Source of the DNA: CAISIP01 sp031396205
GTDB taxonomy: Bacteria > Pseudomonadota > Gammaproteobacteria > Burkholderiales > Burkholderiaceae_C
Length of the DNA: 64,000 nucleotides
Direction: 5' to 3'
Assembly (NCBI GenBank): GCA_031396205.1
Contig: JANNKH010000114.1
Coordinates: 1 to 64,000 of the forward strand
Part shown: positions 43,030 to 52,170 of the stretch, piece by piece
Layout of the letters: every line of letters begins with the position of its first letter
Position numbering within the stretch: position 1 is the first letter of the stretch
The notes under the pieces: generated by a model
The model's input: the letters and a program-made list of their open reading frames with translations, nothing else
What the model was told of the DNA's origin: nothing
Database searches by the model: none
Program-made: the position numbers and the translations under genes

Positions 43030-44487
43030 ATGAACCAACCAACCGCACCCGACACAGCGCTGCCGACCGAACTGCTGATCGACCACCAGCTGGTCAAGGG
43101 CGAAGGGCCCGACGAGGCCATCCTCAATCCCGCAACGGGCGACGTGCTGTGCATCGTTGCCGAAGCCTCACAGGAGCAGGTGCATCGCGCTGTCCTGGCG
43201 GCCGGTCGTGCCTTCGAGACCTTCTCACAGACCACTCCGGGCGAACGCGCCGGCATGCTGCTGCGGCTGGCCGACGCGATCGAAGACCATGCCGAACGGT
43301 TTGCGCGGCTCGAATCACTCAACTGCGGCAAGCCCCATGCGCGGGCCCTGGGGGACGAGATACCGGCGATTGCCGATTGTTTCCGCTATTTTGCCGGCGC
43401 CGCCCGCTGCATGACCGGCTCGATCGCGGGTGAGTATCTGGCCGGACACACCAGCATGATCCGGCGCGATCCGATCGGCGTTGTCGCGTCGATCGCACCG
43501 TGGAATTACCCGCTGATGATGGCCGCCTGGAAGATCGCGCCCGCGCTGGCGGGCGGCAACACGGTCGTTCTAAAGCCCAGCGAGCAAACGCCGCTGACCG
43601 CGCTGTTGCTGGCGCGGCTGGCGATCGACATCCTGCCCAAGGGCGTGCTCAATGTCGTGTGTGGCCGTGGCGCCAGCGTCGGCCAGAGCCTGGTCGAGCA
43701 TCCGCAGGTGCGCATGGTGTCGGTCACCGGCGACGTGGCCACCGGCCGCCGGATCCTTCAGGCTGCGTCGGCTACGCTCAAGCGCACCCATCTCGAGCTC
43801 GGCGGCAAGGCGCCGGTGATCGTGTTCGACGATGCCGACCTGGCCGCCGTTGTCGAGGGCCTGCGCACCTTCGGCTACTACAACGCAGGCCAGGACTGCA
43901 CGGCGGCCTGCCGTGTCTATGCCGGGGCCCGCATCTACGACAGGCTGGTCGCCGATCTCAGTTCCGCCGCGGCCAGCCTGAAGATGGGAACCCAGGACGA
44001 AGACGGCGTCGAACTCGGCCCGCTGATATCGGACCGCCAGCGCAACCGGGTGGCCAGCTTTGTCGAGCGGGCCCAGATGGCCGGCCACATGGAGGTCACC
44101 ACCGGCGGCAAGCTGCGGCCGGGCGCCGGTTTTTTCTACGAACCCACGGTAATTGCCGGTGCGCGCCAGGAAGACGAGATCGTGCAACGCGAAGTATTCG
44201 GACCGGTCGTGTCCGTCACGCGATTCAACGACACCGACCAGATGGTGCGCTGGGCCAACGACTCGGAGTACGGCCTGGCCTCCAGCGTCTGGACCCAGGA
44301 CGTGGGCCGCGCCATGCGCGTCGCCAAGCAGTTGCAGTATGGCTGCACCTGGATCAACACCCACTTCATGCTGGTCAACGAGATGCCGCACGGTGGTCTC
44401 AAGTCATCGGGCTATGGCAAGGACATGTCGATGGTTGCCCTGGAAGACTACACGGTGGCGCGCCACGTGATGGTGAAACTGCACTGA
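43030..44487 (+). CDS. patD: aminobutyraldehyde dehydrogenase, PatD-like
   Basis: A 485-residue aldehyde dehydrogenase. Cofactor and catalytic elements are IAPWNYPLMMAAWKIAPAL, VVLKPSEQTPLTALLL, VTGDVATGRRI, the general-base glutamate in HLELGGKAP, and the catalytic cysteine in NAGQDCTAACRVYA. Its location after a YdcSTUV-type importer points to oxidation of 4-aminobutanal from putrescine to GABA with NAD+, as for E. coli PatD (YdcW). ATG 43030 follows AAGGAG; a GTG at 43021 would add three residues. A related betaine or other aminoaldehyde substrate remains possible. Confidence 0.88.
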   Translation: MNQPTAPDTALPTELLIDHQLVKGEGPDEAILNPATGDVLCIVAEASQEQVHRAVLAAGRAFETFSQTTPGERAGMLLRLADAIEDHAERFARLESLNCGKPHARALGDEIPAIADCFRYFAGAARCMTGSIAGEYLAGHTSMIRRDPIGVVASIAPWNYPLMMAAWKIAPALAGGNTVVLKPSEQTPLTALLLARLAIDILPKGVLNVVCGRGASVGQSLVEHPQVRMVSVTGDVATGRRILQAASATLKRTHLELGGKAPVIVFDDADLAAVVEGLRTFGYYNAGQDCTAACRVYAGARIYDRLVADLSSAAASLKMGTQDEDGVELGPLISDRQRNRVASFVERAQMAGHMEVTTGGKLRPGAGFFYEPTVIAGARQEDEIVQREVFGPVVSVTRFNDTDQMVRWANDSEYGLASSVWTQDVGRAMRVAKQLQYGCTWINTHFMLVNEMPHGGLKSSGYGKDMSMVALEDYTVARHVMVKLH

Positions 44488-44498
44488 GGCAGGCATCT

Positions 44499-44520
44499 GC
44501 GCGCACGCCGGTGTTCGCGC
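44499..44520. terminator. hairpin between convergent patD and deoA
   Basis: GCGCGCAC, a GCCG loop, then GTG-TT-CGCGC: eight paired bases with a two-base bulge. It lies 12 bases after the patD stop and 12 bases before the deoA stop, so it may end both transcripts. No T run. Confidence 0.5.
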
Positions 44521-44531
44521 GGACCGGCCGC

Positions 44532-45857
44532 TCAGGCGGCAATAGTGTCCACCAGGATCGGGCGCTCCGTTGGAGCCATGTCCCCGATCGTGATGCACTG
44601 GGCCGCGCGCGTGCAGGCCGATGCGGCCATGGCCGCATCGGCTGCATGCAGCTGCGCGATCCGGTCACCCACCGTGACCCGGGCGCCTACACCGAGCACC
44701 GCGTCAAGCCCGACACGGTGGTCAACCGGATCGCTGGCGCGCCGGCGCCCGCCGCCCAGTTCGATCACCAGCAGGCCAATCTCTCGCGTCGCGATATTGG
44801 TGATCCAGCCATCGCGCGTCGCCAGTACCGGCTGTTGCACCGGCGCGGCTGCGAGGTACTGCGCGGGGCGCTCGACGAAATCGCCCGGACCACCCAGTAC
44901 TGCGACCATGCGCGCGAAATGCTCCAGTGCAGAACCATCGTCCAGCACCCGGTCGAGCCGAACGATCGCCTGCTCCCGACCGGTCGCCAGCTTGCCTAAA
45001 ACCAGCAACTCCGCGCACAAGGCCAACGTCACCGCCAATAGCCGCGGCTCGCGGCGCCGGCCGCTGAGAAAATCAACCGCCTCACGCACCTCCAGTGCAT
45101 TGCCGCAACTGTGGCCCAGCACCTGGTTCATGTCGGTGATCAGCGCGCGCGTCGGCAATCCGGCGCCATTGGCCACCGACACCAATGACTGCGCAAGTTC
45201 GCGCGCCATCGCGGTGGACGCGGCAAACGCGCCATTGCCGGTCTTGACGTCCAGCACCAGTCCCTGCAACCCGGCCGCCAGCTTCTTGGACAGTATGCTG
45301 GCGGTGATCAGCGGGATCGATTCGACAGTGGCGGTCACGTCGCGCACCGCATACAGCCGCCGATCGGCCGGGGCGAGGTCGGCGGTCTGGCCAACGATGG
45401 CGCAGCCGGCGGCGCGCAGGGCCTGGCGCAACCTGTCGTTCGTCGGGGCGGTCTGGTAGCCAGGAATGCTGTCCATCTTGTCCAGCGTGCCGCCGGTGTG
45501 GCCCAGGCCGCGGCCAGAGATCATCGGCACGAAGGCGCCGCAGGCCGCCAGCATCGGCGCCAGCACCAGGCTGACCTTGTCGCCGACGCCGCCGGTGGAA
45601 TGCTTGTCCAGGGTCGGGCCGTCGAAGTTCTCGCCGCTCCAGTCCATCACGCGGCCCGAATGCGTCATCGCGCGGGTCAGCGCTACGGTCTCGGCTGTGT
45701 CCATGCCATTGAGGAAGGCCGCCATGGCCATCGCGGCGGCCTGGCCCTCGCTCCAACTGCCGTCGACCAGGCCGGTGACAAAGGCCGCAATCTGCGCCTG
45801 GTTCAGCGTCCCACCGTCGCGTTTGATGCGAATAATCTCCTGGGCCAGCATCGCCAT
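44532..45857 (-). CDS. deoA: thymidine phosphorylase
   Basis: A 441-residue pyrimidine-nucleoside phosphorylase that cleaves thymidine/deoxyuridine with phosphate to the base and deoxyribose-1-phosphate. Hallmarks are LAQEIIRIKRDGGTLNQAQI at the N-terminus, the phosphate/pyrimidine signature KHSTGGVGDKVSLVLAPMLA, the FVPMISGRGLGHTGGTLDK region and SKKLAAGLQGLVLDVKTGNGAF, shortened. Length is normal. It is the last gene of the nucleoside salvage operon, 16 bases after cdd. Confidence 0.95.
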   Translation of the reverse strand: MAMLAQEIIRIKRDGGTLNQAQIAAFVTGLVDGSWSEGQAAAMAMAAFLNGMDTAETVALTRAMTHSGRVMDWSGENFDGPTLDKHSTGGVGDKVSLVLAPMLAACGAFVPMISGRGLGHTGGTLDKMDSIPGYQTAPTNDRLRQALRAAGCAIVGQTADLAPADRRLYAVRDVTATVESIPLITASILSKKLAAGLQGLVLDVKTGNGAFAASTAMARELAQSLVSVANGAGLPTRALITDMNQVLGHSCGNALEVREAVDFLSGRRREPRLLAVTLALCAELLVLGKLATGREQAIVRLDRVLDDGSALEHFARMVAVLGGPGDFVERPAQYLAAAPVQQPVLATRDGWITNIATREIGLLVIELGGGRRRASDPVDHRVGLDAVLGVGARVTVGDRIAQLHAADAAMAASACTRAAQCITIGDMAPTERPILVDTIAA

Positions 45858-45873
45858 CGCCTGGACTCCCCGA

Positions 45874-46296
45874 TCAGGCCAGGTGTTCGGGACCGAAACT
45901 ATGCGGCAGCAGTTGATCCAGCGTAAAGCTCGCCCGCACCTGTTGCGGATTGGCGATCAGGATCGGCGTTTGCGGCCCGGCGAATTCGCGAATCTTCTGG
46001 CGGCAGCCGCCACATGGCGTGACCAGGCCGTCGCCCAGGCCGACCACCATTACCGCGCGCACGTTGCTGCCACCGGCCAGCACCATTGCGCTGAGCGCGC
46101 CGGCCTCGGCGCACAGGCCCTGCGGATAGGCCGCGTTCTCCACATTGCAACCGGCATGGATGCGGCCCTGCGCATCGAGCACCGCCGCGCCGACAGGGAA
46201 ACGCGAGTACGGCGCATGCGCGCGCGCCATCGCTGCACTGGCGGCTGCCAGCAGCGCGCCTCGTAGCGCCTCGTCGATCTCGAACGGTTCGGCCAT
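45874..46296 (-). CDS. cdd: cytidine deaminase
   Basis: A 140-residue zinc enzyme that turns (deoxy)cytidine into (deoxy)uridine. The active site is GCNVENAAYPQGLCAEAGAL (zinc Cys followed by the proton-shuttle Glu) and CGGCRQKIREF (the two other zinc cysteines). HAPYSRFPVGAAV is the conserved N-terminal part. ATG 46296 is chosen; the long open frame further upstream is a shadow of the permease gene. It lies 5 bases after that permease. Confidence 0.95.
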   Translation of the reverse strand: MAEPFEIDEALRGALLAAASAAMARAHAPYSRFPVGAAVLDAQGRIHAGCNVENAAYPQGLCAEAGALSAMVLAGGSNVRAVMVVGLGDGLVTPCGGCRQKIREFAGPQTPILIANPQQVRASFTLDQLLPHSFGPEHLA

Positions 46297-46301
46297 CGCG
46301 C

Positions 46302-47270
46302 TCAACGCTCCTTCAGGTAGGGCCGGCCCAACGCCTGCGGCGCGACGGTACGCCCGATGAACCCGGCCAGCAGCACCACCGTCAACAGATACGGCAGGGC
46401 CTGTATGGCTTGCACCGGCACCAGGCCGATGATCGGCAACGGCACGCCCTGCAGTCGGATTGCGACCGCATCCAGGAAGCCAAACAACAGACAGGCCCAG
46501 AACGCTCCCACCGGATGCCATTTGCCGAAGATCATCGCGGCCAGCGCCATGAAGCCACGGCCCGCCGTCATGTTGGGCACGAAGGACGCGTTCTGCGCCA
46601 GCACCAGATAGCTGCCGGCCAGGCCGCACAGCAGGCCGTTGAGCGTCAGCGCCGCATAGCGCATGCGCGACACCGAGACACCGGCGGCATCGACCATGTG
46701 GGCATTCTCGCCCACCGCGCGCAGCCGCAGGCCGAAGCGGGTGCGGTACAGCAGCCACCAGACCGCCGGCACCAGGGACAGCGCCACATACACCAGGATG
46801 TTGTGGCTGAGCAGTCCCTCGCCCAGCACAGGGCCAACCACCGGAACGTTTTGCAAGGCCGCGACGGCGCCCGGCATCAACGCCTGCATCCGCACCTCGG
46901 TCGTCACGGGGGGCGTCTGGCCGCCTTGCGCGAACCAGGCGATGCCCAGCACCGCCGTCATGCCCACCGCGATGATGTTGATCGCCACTCCCGACACGAC
47001 CTGGTCGCCGCGATGGCTGACGCAGGCCAGCCCGTGCAACCAGGACAGCAGCACGGTGGTGCCCATCGCGATCACCAGGGCCAGCGTTGTGGAGCCGAAA
47101 GTCACGCCGGCGGCGCCTGCCGCAAAGGCGGCGAACAGCATCTTGCCCTCCAGCCCGATATCGATGACACCGGCGCGCTCCGACAACAACCCGGCCAGCG
47201 CGCACAGGATCAGCGGCGTCGACACCCGCAGCGTCGACGCAATCAACGAGCCGATCATGGCCTCATCCAT
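46302..47270 (-). CDS. nucleoside ABC transporter permease, NupQ/YufQ-like
   Basis: A 322-residue permease of the BMP-associated (purine/nucleoside) type. It has the conserved LSERAGVIDIGLEGKMLFAA and TAGRGFMALAAMIFGKWHP segments, plus RLRAVGENAHMVDAAGVSV. The ATG at 47270 overlaps the preceding permease. With that gene it forms the channel of the nucleoside importer. Confidence 0.92.
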   Translation of the reverse strand: MDEAMIGSLIASTLRVSTPLILCALAGLLSERAGVIDIGLEGKMLFAAFAAGAAGVTFGSTTLALVIAMGTTVLLSWLHGLACVSHRGDQVVSGVAINIIAVGMTAVLGIAWFAQGGQTPPVTTEVRMQALMPGAVAALQNVPVVGPVLGEGLLSHNILVYVALSLVPAVWWLLYRTRFGLRLRAVGENAHMVDAAGVSVSRMRYAALTLNGLLCGLAGSYLVLAQNASFVPNMTAGRGFMALAAMIFGKWHPVGAFWACLLFGFLDAVAIRLQGVPLPIIGLVPVQAIQALPYLLTVVLLAGFIGRTVAPQALGRPYLKER

Positions 47271-48390
47271 GGGCGGCCCCTTTCGCCACCGATGCGCCGC
47301 CACGCAAGGCGTTCAACGCCCACGCAACCGTGGGCGCCAGTACATACGCCATCGCGCCCGAGAACAACACGATGAATCCCTGCAGCATCACCACCATGTC
47401 GCGGCTGAAGCCGCGCACCTCGAAGCTGACCTCGGCGCCGCCCTGAAACAACGCGCCAAACAGGATGCTGGCCAGCACGATGCCAAACGGATGGCTGCGC
47501 CCCATCAGCGATACCGCGATGCCGGTGAAGCCGGCGCCGCTGACATATTCGAGCATCAGGCGCCCGCTGACGCCGGCAATCTCGTTCATGCCAACCATGC
47601 CGGCCAGCGCACCCGATACCCCCATCGCCAAAATGACCTGGTGGTTCGGGTTGATGCCGGCGTAGGCGGCAGCACGGGCGCTGGAGCCGGTGGCGCGCAG
47701 GTCGTAGCCAAGCCGGGTATGCCAGAGCAGGAAATACACGCCCGCTGCGGCCAGCAAGGCCAGAAAGACGCTGGTGTTGAGTGGCGAATTGGGCCATTCC
47801 ACACCGAGCCACCCCATGAAACTGTGCATGCTCGGCAGCTTGGCCGATTCCGCGAAGGAAGCGCTCTCGACCGACATGTTGCCCGGCACCTTGAGATGGT
47901 TGACCAGCAGGTAGACCAGCAGGCTGCTGGCCAGGAAATTGAACATGATGGTGGTGATCACGACATGGCTGCCGCGGTAGGCCTGCAGGTAGGCCGGCAC
48001 CGCCGCCCAGACCATGCCGAACAGGGCTCCGACCAGCAGCATCAGCGGCAGCATCGCCCAGGCCGGCAGCATGTGCGACAGCCATAGCGCGACCAGGCCG
48101 GTGCCCAGGCCTCCCAGGATGGCCTGGCCCTCGCCGCCAATATTGAACAGGCCGCCGTGAAAGGCCACCGCCACCGCCAGCCCGGTGAAGACGAAGGTGG
48201 TCGCGTAGTACAGGGTATAGCTCAGGCCGCGCGTGGTTCCAAAGGCCCCGTGCACCAGCACCTGGATCACCTCCAGCGGATTCTGGCCGACCAGCCAGAC
48301 CATCACACCGGCCGCCAGCAGGGCAACTGCCAGGTTGATGACGGGCAACAGGACGAGGTCGGCCCAGCGCGGCAAAGGTTGATTTGTCAT
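47263..48390 (-). CDS. nucleoside ABC transporter permease, NupP/YufP-like
   Basis: A 375-residue permease with about ten helices. GLFNIGGEGQAILGGLGTG is the family signature; RATGSSARAAAYAGINPNHQ and GFTGIAVSLMGRSHPFGIVL support it. The ATG at 48390 overlaps the ATPase stop by four bases (ATGA). The longer open frame upstream belongs to the ATPase gene in another frame. Confidence 0.93.
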   Translation of the reverse strand: MTNQPLPRWADLVLLPVINLAVALLAAGVMVWLVGQNPLEVIQVLVHGAFGTTRGLSYTLYYATTFVFTGLAVAVAFHGGLFNIGGEGQAILGGLGTGLVALWLSHMLPAWAMLPLMLLVGALFGMVWAAVPAYLQAYRGSHVVITTIMFNFLASSLLVYLLVNHLKVPGNMSVESASFAESAKLPSMHSFMGWLGVEWPNSPLNTSVFLALLAAAGVYFLLWHTRLGYDLRATGSSARAAAYAGINPNHQVILAMGVSGALAGMVGMNEIAGVSGRLMLEYVSGAGFTGIAVSLMGRSHPFGIVLASILFGALFQGGAEVSFEVRGFSRDMVVMLQGFIVLFSGAMAYVLAPTVAWALNALRGGASVAKGAAHG

Positions 48391-49961
48391 GCGGACGTTC
48401 CCGTGGCCGCGGCCTTGGCAGCAACGCCCTCTTTGGCGCGCCCGCCACCGATCATCAACATGCCCAGCGTGCTCTCGTTGCACTCGCCGATTGGCAGCTC
48501 GCCGGCGACCCGGCCCTGGTTCATCACGATCACCCGATCGGACAACGCCAGGATTTCATCCAACTCGCTGGACACCACCAGCACCGCGCAACCGGCGTCG
48601 CGCATCGCCCGTAGCTGGCTGTAGATGAATTCGATGGCGCCGATGTCCACGCCGCGCGTCGGCTGACCGACCAGCAGCACCGTGGGCGACTGGCCAAGCT
48701 CGCGCGCCAGCACCAGCTTTTGCTGATTGCCACCCGAAAAACTCGCACACTGCAATTGCGCGTCGCGCGGGCGCACGTCAAAGCGCTCCATCATGTCGAC
48801 CGTGGCCCGCTGCATCTGTGGATGCTGCATCCAGCCGGCCCGGCAATACTGCGGCAACCATTCGTAACCGAGCACCGCCGATTCCCAGGCCTCGAAGGCC
48901 ATGACCATGGCGCGTTCATGCCGGTCCTCCGGCACGTGCGCCACACCCAGGTTGCGGGCCGTGCGCGGGTCGATCCAGGCACCGGCACGAAAGGTCTTGG
49001 CCCCGACCGACAAGCTGCCCTCGCCCGGCGCCAGCAGCCCGGACAACACCTCCAGCAGTTCGCTCTGGCCATTGCCCGACACGCCGGCAATGCCGACGAT
49101 CTCGCCGGCCTTGAGATCGATATCGAGCTTGTGCAGCCGCACCACGCCCATCGGGTCGCGCACATGGATGCCGCGCGCCTGCATCAACACTGCGCCTGGC
49201 GGCTTGTCGCTGTCACCGACCCGGCCCATGTTCACCTTGCGCCCGACCATGGCCTCGGCCAGCCCCTCGATGCTGGCGTCGGCAATCGCGACCTCCTGCA
49301 CCACGCGACCGGCGCGCATCACCGTGACGCGGTCGCACAGCCGCATCACTTCCTTGAGCTTGTGGGTGATGAGCAAGATCGTCGTACCTTGCTCGCGCAG
49401 CAGCGCCAGCACGCCGAACAACTGCTCGGTCTCCTGCGGCGTCAGCACCGCGGTGGGTTCGTCCAGGATCAGGATCTTCGCGCCGCGATACAGGGCCTTG
49501 AGAATCTCCAGCCGCTGCCGATCGCCCACCGACAGATCGCCCACCAGCGCGTCGAGTTCGACCTTCAGGCCGGTGGAGGCCATGAGCTCGATCAAACGCT
49601 TGCGCACAATACCCTCTGCTTTGTGCAGCAGCACATGCGGCTCTGCGCCCAGCATCACGTTTTCCAGCGCCGACAGCGTATCGACCAGCATGAAATGCTG
49701 GTGCACCATGCCGATGCCCAGCGCGATCGCCTCGTGCGCATTGCGGATCGTGGCGTCCTTGCCGAACACCCGGATCGAGCCGCTGTCGCAGGCATAGAAC
49801 CCGTACAGCACCGACATCAGCGTGCTCTTGCCAGCCCCGTTTTCCCCCACGATGCCATGCACCGTGCCCTCGGCCACGGTCAGGTTCACATCCGCATTGG
49901 CCTGCACCGGGCCAAACCGTTTGCTGATACCGAGCATCTCGACCGCTGGCGCGTCGGACAA
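48387..49961 (-). CDS. nucleoside ABC transporter double ATPase, NupO/YufO-like
   Basis: A 524-residue protein with two ABC domains. The first has Walker A GENGAGKSTLMSV, signature LSVGDRQRLEILKAL and Walker B LILDEPTAVL. The second (from about 265) has the degenerate GVSGNGQSELLEVL in place of Walker A and the signature FSGGNQQKLVLAREL, as is usual in sugar and nucleoside ABC ATPases. It energises import together with the two downstream permeases and the BMP-type binding protein upstream. Confidence 0.95.
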   Translation of the reverse strand: MSDAPAVEMLGISKRFGPVQANADVNLTVAEGTVHGIVGENGAGKSTLMSVLYGFYACDSGSIRVFGKDATIRNAHEAIALGIGMVHQHFMLVDTLSALENVMLGAEPHVLLHKAEGIVRKRLIELMASTGLKVELDALVGDLSVGDRQRLEILKALYRGAKILILDEPTAVLTPQETEQLFGVLALLREQGTTILLITHKLKEVMRLCDRVTVMRAGRVVQEVAIADASIEGLAEAMVGRKVNMGRVGDSDKPPGAVLMQARGIHVRDPMGVVRLHKLDIDLKAGEIVGIAGVSGNGQSELLEVLSGLLAPGEGSLSVGAKTFRAGAWIDPRTARNLGVAHVPEDRHERAMVMAFEAWESAVLGYEWLPQYCRAGWMQHPQMQRATVDMMERFDVRPRDAQLQCASFSGGNQQKLVLARELGQSPTVLLVGQPTRGVDIGAIEFIYSQLRAMRDAGCAVLVVSSELDEILALSDRVIVMNQGRVAGELPIGECNESTLGMLMIGGGRAKEGVAAKAAATGTSA

Positions 49962-50002
49962 AGCGGTCGCCCTTTATGCGATGGAAGTGATCTTGACACT
50001 AT

Positions 50003-50123
50003 GAGATGGTGCAGATTCCGTAGCGAGCGGGTCAAGATGGCGCCGAGGAGCAAAGCCGTACACCTGTACGGAGAGCACCGCAGACGCCAGATTGGCCCGC
50101 GCAGTAGGAAGATGCACTATCTC
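50003..50123. repeat. about 120-bp imperfect palindrome between bmp and the ATPase gene
   Basis: The two halves align with roughly 36 of 60 positions complementary. Outer arms include GAGATgGTGCA / TGCACtATCTC, then TTCC, GCGGG and TGGCG blocks, and the centre is CCGTACA-CC-TGTACGG at 50056-50071. It overlaps the stop codon of the binding-protein gene and ends 42 bases before the ATPase start. It may stabilise or trim the bmp message, or be a dispersed palindromic repeat. Confidence 0.65.
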
Positions 50124-51096
50124 AATATTTGCAGGCGTTGTCGGCCATGTAATCGGCCACCTTGATCTTGCCCGAGATGATGTCGGCCTTGGCGGCGTCG
50201 ACCTTCTTCTTCATGTCGGCGCTGACCAATTTTTCATTGTTCTTGTCGATCGCATAGTCGACACCGGCCTCTTTCAGTCCCAGCACCGACATGCCGGGTT
50301 TGTGGTTCTTGGACACGTTGTAGACCGCCACGTCAACGCGCTTGAGCATCGAGGTCAGCATGGTTCCGGGCTGCAGGTGGTTCTGGTTGCTGTCCACGCC
50401 AATGGCCAGTTTGCCGCCGTCCTTGGCAGCCTGGTACACGCCCATGCCGGTGCCGCCGGCCGCGGCAAAGATCACGTCGGCACCCTTGGCAAACTGGGCC
50501 TTGGCCAGTTCGCCACCGCGCGCCGGGTCATTCCAGGCCGCACCGGTGGTGCCGGTCATGTTCTGGAACACCTCGGCCTTGGGGTTGGCGAACTTGGCGC
50601 CCTGCTCATAGCCACATTCGAACTTGCGGATCAGCGGAATGTCCATGCCGCCCACGAAGCCGACCTTGCCGGTCTTGCTGGCCATGGCCGCCATCATGCC
50701 GACCAGGAAGCTGCCTTCCTGCTCCTTGAACACCACCGACTGCACGTTGGGCAGATCGACCACCATGTCGATGATGGCGAACTTGAGCTTGGGAAATTCC
50801 TTGGCGACTTTTTCGATCGCCGAGGCCTGGCTGAAGCTCATCGCTATGATCGGGCTGGCGCCTTTCTCGGCCATGCGGCGGATTGCCTGCTCGCGCTGCG
50901 ACTCGTTGGACACCTCGAATTCGAGGTAGCTCTTGCCGGATTCCTTTTTCCAGCGCTCCATGCCATTGAAGGCTGCTTCATTGAACGACTTGTCGAACTT
51001 GCCGCCCAGGTCGTACACGATGGCGGGTTCGGCCATGGCCTGAAAACTGGCTGCGAGGGCAACGGCAAGAATCCCGAGTTGGGTCTGGAGTTTCAT
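50122..51096 (-). CDS. BMP family ABC substrate-binding protein (nucleoside type)
   Basis: A 324-residue periplasmic binding protein of the basic membrane protein (Bmp/PnrA) family. The signal peptide MKLQTQLGILAVALAASFQAM has no lipobox. The mature part shows YDLGGKFDKSFNEAAFNGME, FVGGMDIPLIRKFECGYEQG, VIFAAAGGTGMGVYQAA and AIGVDSNQNHLQPG, the ligand-binding landmarks of nucleoside-binding PnrA. It is the third gene of the salvage operon. A gap of 114 bases after psuG could hold a secondary promoter. Confidence 0.93.
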   Translation of the reverse strand: MKLQTQLGILAVALAASFQAMAEPAIVYDLGGKFDKSFNEAAFNGMERWKKESGKSYLEFEVSNESQREQAIRRMAEKGASPIIAMSFSQASAIEKVAKEFPKLKFAIIDMVVDLPNVQSVVFKEQEGSFLVGMMAAMASKTGKVGFVGGMDIPLIRKFECGYEQGAKFANPKAEVFQNMTGTTGAAWNDPARGGELAKAQFAKGADVIFAAAGGTGMGVYQAAKDGGKLAIGVDSNQNHLQPGTMLTSMLKRVDVAVYNVSKNHKPGMSVLGLKEAGVDYAIDKNNEKLVSADMKKKVDAAKADIISGKIKVADYMADNACKY

Positions 51097-51210
51097 GGTG
51101 AAGGTCTTTCGAGGTTGATAAGCAAAATACAAGGAATCAGCAAGCCTAGGCCTGCGCCCACCGGTTCGCAATCCGGGCTTTCCCGATAACGCGCAACCGA
51201 CGGTTCTGGT

Positions 51211-52170
51211 TTACCTGGCCGCCGCGGTGGCGATAAGCGGATCATAACCACCGATCTGCGCCAATTGCACCGCGATCGCACTGGCCAGCCGGGCATTGTT
51301 CAAAACCAGTTCGATATTGGTCGCCAGACTGTCGCCGCCGGTCAACTCCGACACCCTTGCCAGCAGAAAGGGCGTGACCCGCTTGCCGGCGACCTGCTGT
51401 TGCTGCGCCTCCAGCAGCGCCTGCTCGATTGCGGCGTCCATACGCGCGCGCGGCTGCGCAAACGCCTGCGGCACCGGGTTGGCCACCACCATGCCGCCGC
51501 GCAGGCCCATCGCCCATTTCGCGTGCATGGCCCGGGCAATCTGCTGCGCGCTGTCGAGCCGGTAATCGACAGCGCAATCGCTGTCCACGGTGAAAAATGC
51601 CGGCAGGGTATCGGTCCGGTAGCCGATCACCGGCACGCCATGGGTTTCCAGGTACTCCAGCGTGAGCGGCAGGTCCAGGATCGATTTCGCGCCCGCGCAG
51701 ACCACCGCCACCGGTGTGCGGGCAAGTTCCTGCAGGTCGGCCGACACATCGAAACTGTGCTGCGCTCCCCGGTGCACACCACCGATGCCACCGGTGGCAA
51801 ACACCCGGATGCCGGCCATCGCGGCGATGATCATCGTCGAGGCCACCGTAGTTGCGCCCATGGCGCCGCTGGTCACGATGAACGGCAGGTCGCGCCGGCT
51901 CACCTTGGCCACCGCCGGGCCGGTGCGGCCCAGGGTTTCGATCTCGTCGGGCGTCAGGCCGGCTTTCAGGCGCCCGCCCAGCACCGCGATGGTGGCCGGC
52001 ACCGCGCCATGGTCGCGGATCTCGGCTTCCACCCGCAACGCCGTTGCCACGTTGTCCGGATACGGCATGCCGTGCGAGATGATGGTCGATTCGAGCGCGA
52101 CGACCGGTCGCTGTTCGGACAAGGCCTGCGCGACGTCGGGATGGATGTCCAGATAGGGTGGGGTGTTCAT
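51211..52170 (-). CDS. psuG: pseudouridine-5'-phosphate glycosidase
   Basis: A 319-residue enzyme that splits the C-glycosidic bond of pseudouridine 5'-phosphate to uracil and ribose 5-phosphate. Conserved active-site segments are VVALESTIISHGMPYP (catalytic Glu), AVAKVSRRDLPF and VVCAGAKSILDLPLTLEYLE (two key lysines), and the metal-site aspartates around VIGYRTDTLPAFFT. The ATG at 52170 overlaps the psuK stop (ATGA), giving strict coupling with the kinase. Confidence 0.95.
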   Translation of the reverse strand: MNTPPYLDIHPDVAQALSEQRPVVALESTIISHGMPYPDNVATALRVEAEIRDHGAVPATIAVLGGRLKAGLTPDEIETLGRTGPAVAKVSRRDLPFIVTSGAMGATTVASTMIIAAMAGIRVFATGGIGGVHRGAQHSFDVSADLQELARTPVAVVCAGAKSILDLPLTLEYLETHGVPVIGYRTDTLPAFFTVDSDCAVDYRLDSAQQIARAMHAKWAMGLRGGMVVANPVPQAFAQPRARMDAAIEQALLEAQQQQVAGKRVTPFLLARVSELTGGDSLATNIELVLNNARLASAIAVQLAQIGGYDPLIATAAAR

